This document shows positions 1 to 4,796 of a DNA stretch of 7,219 bases, in pieces (the first letter of the stretch is position 1; each line of letters begins with the position of its first letter). The translations under genes were made by a program, and so were the position numbers. Below the pieces are notes generated by a model. The model had not been told where the DNA came from, searched no databases, and was given only the letters and a program-made list of their open reading frames with translations. Source of the stretch: Desulfurococcales archaeon (GTDB lineage: Archaea; Thermoproteota; Thermoprotei_A; Sulfolobales; NBVN01); assembly GCA_021158735.1 (NCBI GenBank), contig JAGGUC010000130.1:1-7219 (forward strand), written 5' to 3'.

Positions 1-340
1 GGGCTGCTACGATTCCGACTGTAATGGGTGCTGCAAGCGACATTTCTAGGACTGATATGTAGAGAGGGAACCCCCTGATGTACTCAAGCCTAGTTATGTG
101 GATTTCAAATCCTATTTCGAAAAAGAGTAGCAGTATACTTATCTCGCTTAAGAAGGTAAGTAAGCTAGATAATTCCTTAGGAACCTCCAGCACGAACCCG
201 ATGATTAATCCAGCAAGCAAGTAACCAATAGCGGGAGATAGCCCACCCTTACGGAGGAGACTCCCAAGCAAAAAACCGAGAGCTAGCAGAACAGCAAAGA
301 TGGCATAAGAGGGCGTCAGAACCTCCACTGTCGACACCAC
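1..340 (-). CDS. Cation:proton antiporter (Kef/NhaS, CPA2-type), N-terminal part, cut by the window edge
   Basis: Reading the minus strand from a GTG at 340 gives 113 uninterrupted residues that continue past the left edge. The fragment is very hydrophobic, with about four membrane segments near residues 11-29, 36-53, 58-80 and 91-113. It shows the pattern typical of the Na+/H+ exchanger domain (Pfam Na_H_Exchanger): GLSPAIGYLLAGLIIG at 33-48, then LSEISILLLFFEIGFEI at 64-80, where CPA2 proteins usually have a G-hydrophobic-LLLFxxGLE segment. Family members exchange Na+ or K+ for protons across the cell membrane; the ion cannot be told from this part. An in-frame TGA lies directly before the first GTG, so the start is one of the GTGs at 340, 337 or 328. 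The ribosome site is weak. A BRE/TATA-like box lies at 401-414. The family call is firm; start and substrate are open. Confidence 0.85.
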   Translation of the reverse strand, partial: MVSTVEVLTPSYAIFAVLLALGFLLGSLLRKGGLSPAIGYLLAGLIIGFVLEVPKELSSLLTFLSEISILLLFFEIGFEIHITRLEYIRGFPLYISVLEMSLAAPITVGIVAA

Positions 341-400
341 TCATACATCAGCACTGCAGCACTCAGCAGTTCCTTGCCTAAGAAATACGGCATAGGAAAG

Positions 401-414
401 TAATATAGAATTTG
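401..414 (-). promoter_or_regulatory. Candidate BRE/TATA promoter of the antiporter gene
   Basis: On the minus strand 414 to 401 reads CAAATTCTATATTA: an A-rich BRE-like triplet, two or three bases, then a TATATTA core, which is a good crenarchaeal box. Archaeal transcription usually starts about 25 bases after the box centre, here near 378, leaving a leader of roughly 38 bases before the GTG at 340. Assigned by eye. Confidence 0.45.
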
Positions 415-434
415 GTACTGAGTTAAGACAGTAC
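415..434. repeat. Inverted repeat abutting the antiporter promoter (possible operator)
   Basis: GTACTG at 415-420 and CAGTAC at 429-434 are perfect inverted copies separated by 8 bases. On the minus strand the dyad lies immediately upstream of the BRE-like A-run at 411-413. This is where archaeal winged-helix or Lrp-type regulators often bind. A six-base dyad can also arise by chance in 7 kb, so only its position makes it notable. Confidence 0.3.
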
Positions 435-564
435 ATAGTGGTTGAAGATACCTTCTCCTACATACCTTGATTGCGTACATAGCCACACCTGAGCAGAGAA
501 GTGCAAGGATTTAGTACCTAATTCAGTAGACTATATGCGTGACATAGTAATTAGTTTTCCGGGC

Positions 565-587
565 ATTGCTGGCTCTGCAGTAGCAAT
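565..587. repeat. Inverted repeat ATTGCT-N11-AGCAAT overlapping a TATA-like box
   Basis: ATTGCT (565-570) and AGCAAT (582-587) are perfect inverted copies around an 11-base centre. On the minus strand the right arm runs into a TATA-like stretch, TTATTTAAATTG (596 to 585). If that box is used, transcription would begin near 565, so the repeat would cover the region from box to start site. No good gene follows directly; the next likely start on this strand is the antiporter, more than 220 bases away. It could instead be an RNA hairpin or chance. Confidence 0.25.
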
Positions 588-671
588 TTAAATAACTTCA
601 TGTACTCCAAACTTACAAAGCAATTGAATTCAAGTGCGCAATAAACATAATATTATACTAATGGATTATGT

Positions 672-1073
672 CTAGCTAAGTAACTTGCATATTCTTTGGA
701 GTTCACTATCATTCTTCAGCTTTCTGAGAACTCTTAAATACCTCCTCAATTCTTTCTTAAATACTTCATTATGTGGCCTAACATGGCCACTAAATGTTTT
801 AGGAATATGCATCAGCTCATGAACTACTATCCGTACTTTCTCACTGCAGTCAAGCTTGCTGAAATTTCTGTCTATTAACTCAATAACGTAGAACGGCTTG
901 ATATCTAGGCCTACCTGAAGAACCTTACTCAGCCCCCACAACCTAGCATAGGCCATGGACTTAGAATTCGACCTAACAACCCTCACTTTCTCAGGGTTTA
1001 TGTAATTAAGACCCAACAATTTAATTAAGAGCCTTACTGCCTTCTCACTCTTCAGATCCCTAGTAACCCTCAA
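672..1073 (-). CDS. Small zinc metallopeptidase, HELMHIP type (COG4900-like)
   Basis: This 133-residue soluble protein has a clear zincin motif, HELMHIP at residues 85-91 (HExxH, with Glu86 the expected catalytic base), then SGHVRPHN at 95-102. The latter offers His97 and His101 as further ligand candidates. This arrangement fits the archaeal predicted metallopeptidase family COG4900 and the related phage metallopeptidase domain. The length is typical for these single-domain proteins and there is no signal peptide or membrane segment, so it should act in the cytoplasm. The substrate is unknown. The start is a TTG at 1073: an in-frame stop lies four codons upstream, no ATG or GTG lies between, and AGGTGA (1083-1088 on the minus strand) sits at good ribosome-site spacing. 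It is transcribed away from the DUF131 pair. The fold class is well supported; the cellular role is not known. Confidence 0.85.
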   Translation of the reverse strand: MRVTRDLKSEKAVRLLIKLLGLNYINPEKVRVVRSNSKSMAYARLWGLSKVLQVGLDIKPFYVIELIDRNFSKLDCSEKVRIVVHELMHIPKTFSGHVRPHNEVFKKELRRYLRVLRKLKNDSELQRICKLLS

Positions 1074-1082
1074 CTCAGTGAC

Positions 1083-1088
1083 TCACCT
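1083..1088 (-). promoter_or_regulatory. Ribosome binding site that fixes the TTG start of the metallopeptidase
   Basis: The minus strand reads AGGTGA, a full match to the anti-Shine-Dalgarno end of archaeal 16S rRNA, ending nine bases before the TTG at 1073. With the in-frame stop just upstream, it makes this rare start codon credible. Confidence 0.7.
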
Positions 1089-1134
1089 AGAGGACTGTAA
1101 GAGTTTGAACTTAACTGTTTTACGTGTGTTACCT

Positions 1135-1142
1135 CTTATTTA
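1135..1142. promoter_or_regulatory. TATA-like box in the divergent metallopeptidase/DUF131 promoter region
   Basis: CTTATTTA on the plus strand (TAAATAAG on the minus) is the best AT-rich box in the 104 bases between the divergent genes. Read on the minus strand it predicts a start near 1112, leaving about 39 bases of leader that contain the AGGTGA site. Read on the plus strand it predicts a start near 1164, about 14 bases before the ATG at 1178. One near-symmetrical box could serve both directions, or a second box was missed. Confidence 0.3.
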
Positions 1143-1177
1143 GGTAGTATTGATTAGGGGTTAAGTAATTAATTGTT

Positions 1178-1474
1178 ATGGTGGGCGGGGTGGAGGCATT
1201 GGTACTTACCTTAGGCATACTGCTGATCTTCGTAGGATTCATTATAATTATGCTATCACTGATACTTAGTCACATGAAGCCGGGGCCTGAAAGACGTGAG
1301 GCTAAGGTCAGTGGTGGGGGTGTAGTAATTATTGGACCCGTACCAATAGTGTTCGGTACTGATAAGAGGATGGCACTGGCTGCTGCAGTAGTAGGTGCTG
1401 TATTAACTATTATTGTACTACTAGTATTCCTAATTACTAATGGCTACATAGTAATACCTGGAGGGGTGAGGTAG
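1178..1474 (+). CDS. DUF131 / TIGR00304 family membrane protein, first copy
   Basis: This 98-residue membrane protein belongs to the archaeal family DUF131 (TIGR00304). It has a first membrane helix at about residues 6-31, a short polar stretch rich in charged residues (33-44), the family hallmark GGGVVIIGPVPIVFGTDKR at 46-64, and a second helix at about 66-88. The conserved glycine/proline-rich motif lies just before helix 2 and is probably a membrane-surface element. No function is established for the family. The ATG at 1178 has no clear ribosome site, which fits a short or leaderless mRNA. The stop is two bases from the start of a second family member, so the two are surely co-transcribed and may form a hetero-oligomer (inference). 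Confidence 0.85.
   Translation: MVGGVEALVLTLGILLIFVGFIIIMLSLILSHMKPGPERREAKVSGGGVVIIGPVPIVFGTDKRMALAAAVVGAVLTIIVLLVFLITNGYIVIPGGVR
1465..1470 (+). promoter_or_regulatory. Ribosome binding site of the second DUF131 gene
   Basis: The run GAGGGGTGAG (1461-1470) at the 3' end of the first DUF131 gene contains a strong GGTGA-type site ending six bases before the GTG at 1477. It supports that GTG as start and tight coupling of the two genes. Confidence 0.6.
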
Positions 1475-1476
1475 CT

Positions 1477-1746
1477 GTGAGGGCACTGACTACCTTCGGA
1501 TTCATGCTTATAGTATCCGGTATATTACTAGTTGTCGCATCATTCCTAATGGGTACATCAACTGAAGGTGCCGTAGGTGGTGCAGGCTGCATAATAATAG
1601 GGCCTATCCCAATATGCTTTACTGGTGAGGGCGCTGCGGGAACCGTAGTACTCATTGGTGTGATCTTCATGCTTGTGGTCTTTAGTATAGTAATATACAT
1701 TATGTGGAGAATGATGAAATATACGGTATCTGTGCCAGCACCCTGA
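1477..1746 (+). CDS. DUF131 / TIGR00304 family membrane protein, second copy
   Basis: This 89-residue paralogue of the preceding gene begins at a GTG two bases after its stop, with a strong ribosome site inside the upstream gene. Helix 1 spans about residues 6-25, the family motif appears as GGAGCIIIGPIPICFTG at 34-50, and helix 2 spans about 54-77, ending in a WRMMK positive cluster. Compared with its neighbour it has lost the FGTDK tail of the motif (FTGEG instead) and has cysteines at 38 and 47, flanking the IIIGPIPI core. The loop between helix 1 and the motif is also much shorter and lacks the charged cluster. Such divergence suggests the two copies do different jobs, perhaps as partners. 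Family membership is well supported; function is unknown. It converges on the mobA-like gene with only 23 bases between stops. Confidence 0.83.
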   Translation: MRALTTFGFMLIVSGILLVVASFLMGTSTEGAVGGAGCIIIGPIPICFTGEGAAGTVVLIGVIFMLVVFSIVIYIMWRMMKYTVSVPAP

Positions 1747-1769
1747 AAAATTCTTGGGTGCCGTAGTGG

Positions 1770-2369
1770 CTACTTACTACTTCTTAAGTCCTTCAACTCA
1801 TTCAAGTTCATGAACTCAGTATTAGGACTGCTTGTTAAGTAATGCACGGGTACGAAGGCGGTGTGCAGGAGCGTATATAATTGAGAAACCTTCTTAACGC
1901 CTGCATTTAATAGCTTAACAACTGCTTTCAGGGCTACCCTACTTATCACGACAGTATTTAATGGCTCGACATACCCATTAGGCCACTTAGGTACTGCCGC
2001 TTCATAGCCTGTAAGAACGAATTCCTCAAGCTTCAAGTAGGTACTTAATGAAATACACGGCATGTCGGCTGGCGCAATATAGGTCAAGTCACAGACAGTA
2101 CTTGATAGTCCTGTGTAAATACCTGCCAGAGGCCCGTAACCAGTTACGACATCAGTAACTATTCTCACAGAGCAGGGAAGGATGCTGACGAGCTCGCGTA
2201 ACTGCCACTTGCTCCCAACAGATACCACTACCTCATCAACGAACTGCATAAAATAACTGATGATCCTTAAGATAATGGGTGCGCCCCCAAAATCCAGTAA
2301 GGGTTTGTAGACTCGCCCAAGCCTACTGCCACTGCCTCCAGCCAATACAAGCAGTAACTTCGACGGCAT
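1770..2369 (-). CDS. mobA: MobA-like molybdenum cofactor guanylyltransferase
   Basis: This 199-residue protein is a nucleotidyltransferase of the NTP_transf_3 family. Motifs in order are LAGGSGSRLG (9-18) with Lys22 in YKPLLDFGGAPII (nucleotide-binding loop), GPLAGIYTGL (79-88), APADMPCIS (99-107, Asp102 expected to bind the metal), EPLNTVV (135-141) and the closing NLNELKDL (188-195), which matches the NxNTPEDL ending of MobA. MobA joins GMP from GTP to molybdopterin cofactor to give the guanine-dinucleotide form used by DMSO-reductase-type molybdenum or tungsten enzymes. The length is normal for MobA. Related enzymes such as CobY or sugar-nucleotide transferases are less likely, because the GPLAGI, DMP and NxN-DL set is complete. 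The ATG at 2369 follows TGAGGT by three bases, and a TATA-like box lies 24-26 bases upstream, so the mRNA may have almost no leader. No other cofactor gene is adjacent. Confidence 0.8.
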   Translation of the reverse strand: MPSKLLLVLAGGSGSRLGRVYKPLLDFGGAPIILRIISYFMQFVDEVVVSVGSKWQLRELVSILPCSVRIVTDVVTGYGPLAGIYTGLSSTVCDLTYIAPADMPCISLSTYLKLEEFVLTGYEAAVPKWPNGYVEPLNTVVISRVALKAVVKLLNAGVKKVSQLYTLLHTAFVPVHYLTSSPNTEFMNLNELKDLRSSK

Positions 2370-2387
2370 ACAACCTCAGCTACCTCC

Positions 2388-2399
2388 TAATATATTAAA
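2388..2399 (-). promoter_or_regulatory. TATA box of the mobA-like gene, in a 32-bp divergent intergenic region
   Basis: The minus strand reads TTTAATATATTA, centred about 25 bases before the ATG at 2369, the usual archaeal distance from box to transcription start. The box is nearly symmetrical and lies only a few bases before the opposite gene's first ATG (2402), which bears on where that gene starts. Confidence 0.5.
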
Positions 2400-2401
2400 G
2401 C

Positions 2402-3370
2402 ATGTCTTATTTACTTACAATCTCACTAAAGTTCATGGGCGGTACCGTGGCCTTAATCATAAATTCTTACGGTGCTAGAGTACTGATCGAATCAAGCAGT
2501 GACCTAAGCAGTGTTGCGGGAGGGTTGAAAAACCTCTTCGCTAGGCGCTACATACCAGCATTCACTATTAGCGAGTACTCTGGAGGTTACTACGACGCAC
2601 GTATTAATTGGAACTTGAGCTTACGTGAATTTAAGATCCATAGTTACACACTAGGAGATGTCGATGAATTTAAAGTTACTTCACCACCACCCGAGCCATA
2701 CGTTCATGAATCACCGTACTTCTTTATTTTACAGGTCTCTTCAAGGCAGTACCTGAAGAAAGGTTATCTTATGCTAACTGATGCAGTTACATTTGCTGAT
2801 GACGGAGGCGATGCTCACTTAATTCTAGGGTACCCACATGGAGGTAAGAGCAGTTTATTAACTATAGCCTTAGCTAAGGGGTATATTCCTCTAACCACAG
2901 AAAATACGTTAGTACGTATCGGTAATGAATGCATCGAAGTAATCGGAGGTACAGATGTACTGATTTCAGACCCTCACACACTAAATAAGTATAACTTAAA
3001 TCTGAAGCTTAAACATGATGGTGTAACGAGACACGGATACTTAATAATTGATTTGAGCAAGAAAGTGAAGTCATTACTTCCTGTAAGAATTAATTCAATT
3101 TATTTAGTTCACTGCTCATACTCCTCAGCAGGTGCTAGCAGAAAGTTAGTCAAGGGACGAAAAGTAATGAAGACTCTATGGTATTTTGCAACCTCTGTGA
3201 TTAGAGGGCTCGATTACTATGACCCACACCCAATCTACTTGTCCGATGAGAAGTTAGATGAACTACAAAAGAAGTATTTAGTGAGGATATCCGGAATGTA
3301 TGAGGGTAAGTTTTACGAGATATTTGGCTCTCATCTAGAAGTATTTAATGATATTATTGGCAGGAACTAG
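2402..3370 (+). CDS. HPr-kinase-like P-loop protein, substrate unknown
   Basis: This 322-residue soluble protein has a Walker A loop, GYPHGGKS at residues 143-150, followed by SLLTIALAKGYIPLTTENTLVRI (151-173, cited for layout). That order matches the HPr kinase/phosphorylase C-terminal domain: Walker A, helix, then a strand with an acidic pair (GHxLVADDxVxI). Here the acidic pair is replaced by Glu167-Asn168. The first 135 or so residues I do not recognise; they look alpha/beta, without signal peptide or membrane helices. HPr itself is not expected in this lineage, so the protein may phosphorylate another substrate or only bind nucleotide. The ATG at 2402 lies only two bases after the TATA-like box; an in-frame ATG at 2435 (residue 12) is a real alternative. 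Its 3' end runs up to the M20 hydrolase gene. P-loop assignment is good, kinase activity is inferred. Confidence 0.6.
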   Translation: MSYLLTISLKFMGGTVALIINSYGARVLIESSSDLSSVAGGLKNLFARRYIPAFTISEYSGGYYDARINWNLSLREFKIHSYTLGDVDEFKVTSPPPEPYVHESPYFFILQVSSRQYLKKGYLMLTDAVTFADDGGDAHLILGYPHGGKSSLLTIALAKGYIPLTTENTLVRIGNECIEVIGGTDVLISDPHTLNKYNLNLKLKHDGVTRHGYLIIDLSKKVKSLLPVRINSIYLVHCSYSSAGASRKLVKGRKVMKTLWYFATSVIRGLDYYDPHPIYLSDEKLDELQKKYLVRISGMYEGKFYEIFGSHLEVFNDIIGRN

Positions 3371-3373
3371 CTT

Positions 3374-3388
3374 GAAGTTATTTACTTC
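3374..3388 (+). promoter_or_regulatory. Possible internal promoter of the M20 hydrolase gene
   Basis: The TATA-like TTATTTA (3378-3384) lies just after the stop of the P-loop gene and predicts a transcription start near 3406, eight bases before the ATG at 3414. It is framed by the inverted repeat GAAGT-N5-ACTTC (3374-3388). The box is modest and read-through from the upstream gene is equally possible. Confidence 0.3.
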
Positions 3389-3413
3389 TTTTCAAACTCA
3401 TTTTGGTGTGTGC

Positions 3414-4724
3414 ATGACTTACGAAGTCATTAACACATTAGTTAACTCATGTAAAAACGAAATAATTCGATTTCTGCAGGACTTAATTAGGGCTGAGTCA
3501 TATAACCCTCCAGGAAATGAAGCTAAGGTTGCTAAAGTTATTGCTGATAAGCTACAGGAGGTAGGTATTGAGTACCAAATCATTGAATCAGCACCTAGGA
3601 GAGCTAATATAATCTTTACTGCTGACTTCGGAGGTAGCAAGACTGTATTATTTAACGGTCACATGGATGTAGTTCCTCCCGGCGACCTATCTAAGTGGGA
3701 ACATGACCCACTAAGTGCAGCATTAGTTGATGGCAGAGTGTACGGTAGGGGAGCTACTGACATGAAGGGAGGGCTGGCCTCGATGATAATGAGTATAATC
3801 CTGTACATGAGGTCTGAAGCACTGCTTAAGGAGACAGCTGGCAGGGTGATTATGGCAGCGACGGCAGACGAAGAAATGAACAGTGATTACGGCCTTAAGT
3901 ACTTAGCTGATGTAAGAGGCGACGCATTAAGGGCTGACTACGCAGTAATAGGGGAACCAACAGGAATTAATGGTATGGGCAAGACCTTAGTTATCGGCGA
4001 GAAGGGAGATTATGAACTGCACGTGAAGATACATGGAAGAAAGGCCCACTCCAGCATACCTTCCTTAGGGGTTAATGCTGTTGAACTAGCATGCGACTTC
4101 GTACATAACCTCAAGAAGCTGAAACTACCTAAAGTTAAGCCGCCAATACCTGAGCATGAGTTAATAAGGAGGTTCGCCGCAAAGGCGGCTCAAATCAAAG
4201 ACACTAGTTTCAGGACGAGATTAACTGAATATATCAAAGCACTAACCGAGAACATATACTCGGCAACAATGATTAGCGGAGGGTTTAAGGCAAATGTAAT
4301 ACCGGATGAGTGTGAGGTAGTTATTGACTTTAGGGTACTTCCAGGACTTAAGCTTGAGGAAGTTACATCAGCTGTAAAAGAACTGCTTAATGATTTAGGT
4401 ATCAAAGAGTACGGCATTACTGTGCCAGTAGTTTTCGAGCCATCAGTACTGGAAGGCGGGGGTGAATTAATTGAAGCCGTAAGGGAGGGTGCTAGAAAGT
4501 ACTACGGTGATGACCCAGTAGTGACTATAGGGTCTGGAGCATCTGATGCCAGAATACTGAGAAATAAACTAGGTATTAAGACAGTTCTGTTCGGGCCAGG
4601 GTATGGCGAGCTAGCCCACAGTGATAATGAGTATGTTGAGGTAGAAGACGTGCTCAGAGCAACTAAAGTGTATATGTACGTAATACATAACTTACTATCA
4701 CGTAGCAAAAATTCAAGGCTGTAA
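3414..4724 (+). CDS. M20-family metallohydrolase (ArgE/DapE/carboxypeptidase type)
   Basis: From the ATG at 3414 this is a 436-residue di-zinc amidohydrolase with all expected ligands. NGHMDVV gives His83 and Asp85, ATDMKGG gives bridging Asp116, DEEM gives catalytic Glu153 and ligand Glu154, GEPTG gives Glu181, and LAHSDNEYV gives His402. The dimerisation domain carries RKAHSS (His212) and the NVIPDECEVVIDFRVLPG segment near 295-312. Such enzymes remove acyl groups from amino acids (acetylornithine, succinyl-diaminopimelate) or trim peptides. Lysine and arginine are made on the LysW carrier in many of these archaea, so a general aminoacylase or carboxypeptidase is as likely as ArgE/DapE. An upstream in-frame ATG at 3348 would add 22 residues unlike the family and overlap the previous gene; GGTG at 3405-3408 favours 3414. 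Length and motifs are normal, with no sign of damage. Confidence 0.88.
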   Translation: MTYEVINTLVNSCKNEIIRFLQDLIRAESYNPPGNEAKVAKVIADKLQEVGIEYQIIESAPRRANIIFTADFGGSKTVLFNGHMDVVPPGDLSKWEHDPLSAALVDGRVYGRGATDMKGGLASMIMSIILYMRSEALLKETAGRVIMAATADEEMNSDYGLKYLADVRGDALRADYAVIGEPTGINGMGKTLVIGEKGDYELHVKIHGRKAHSSIPSLGVNAVELACDFVHNLKKLKLPKVKPPIPEHELIRRFAAKAAQIKDTSFRTRLTEYIKALTENIYSATMISGGFKANVIPDECEVVIDFRVLPGLKLEEVTSAVKELLNDLGIKEYGITVPVVFEPSVLEGGGELIEAVREGARKYYGDDPVVTIGSGASDARILRNKLGIKTVLFGPGYGELAHSDNEYVEVEDVLRATKVYMYVIHNLLSRSKNSRL

Positions 4725-4727
4725 AGT

Positions 4728-4740
4728 ATCTTTATTTTTA
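4728..4740 (+). terminator. T-rich terminator after the M20 hydrolase gene
   Basis: Four bases after the stop codon the plus strand reads TCTTTATTTTTA, the kind of U-rich tract at which archaeal RNA polymerase stops without a hairpin. It lies in the 72-base gap between two convergent genes. I see no equally good T-run for the opposite strand. Confidence 0.5.
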
Positions 4741-4796
4741 AATCAGTTTGATCTCTTGCGTGAGTTCTTAGTTAATCATGTACTTTTCCAGTAGAC

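Larger units (their letters stand above)
341..671. other. Intergenic region without a convincing gene
   Basis: These 331 bases separate the antiporter start from the metallopeptidase stop. I find no tRNA cloverleaf, no clear C/D-box pair and no protein with recognisable features. The region contains the candidate antiporter promoter (401-414) with its dyad (415-434), a second TATA-like box on the minus strand (586-596) with an overlapping inverted repeat (565-587), and a 54-codon open frame on the minus strand (480 to 316) that overlaps the antiporter start and is probably not a gene. The part nearest 671 is especially AT-rich and includes the 10-base palindrome ATAATATTAT. Confidence 0.6.

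Noticed and set aside
435..530. Possible C/D-box RNA in the 341-671 gap
   Set aside because: CTGA words occur, but the best C-box candidates differ from RTGATGA at two positions and no paired C/D spacing is seen on either strand.
1437..1700. Open frame of 87 codons on the minus strand opposite the DUF131 genes
   Set aside because: It lies antisense to two well-supported genes, is proline/threonine-rich low-complexity sequence and has no recognisable domain.
1805..1816. Perfect 12-base palindrome AGTTCATGAACT near the 3' end of the mobA-like gene
   Set aside because: It encodes part of the conserved C-terminal block (EFMN), is far from any promoter, and is best explained by codon content.
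3419..3640. Open frame of 73 codons antisense to the start of the M20 gene
   Set aside because: It is a shadow of the clear M20 coding frame and has no motif of its own.
4190..4708. Two minus-strand open frames (4190-4417 and 4502-4708) inside the M20 gene
   Set aside because: Both are antisense to conserved M20 blocks, serine-rich, and without ribosome sites or neighbours that make sense.
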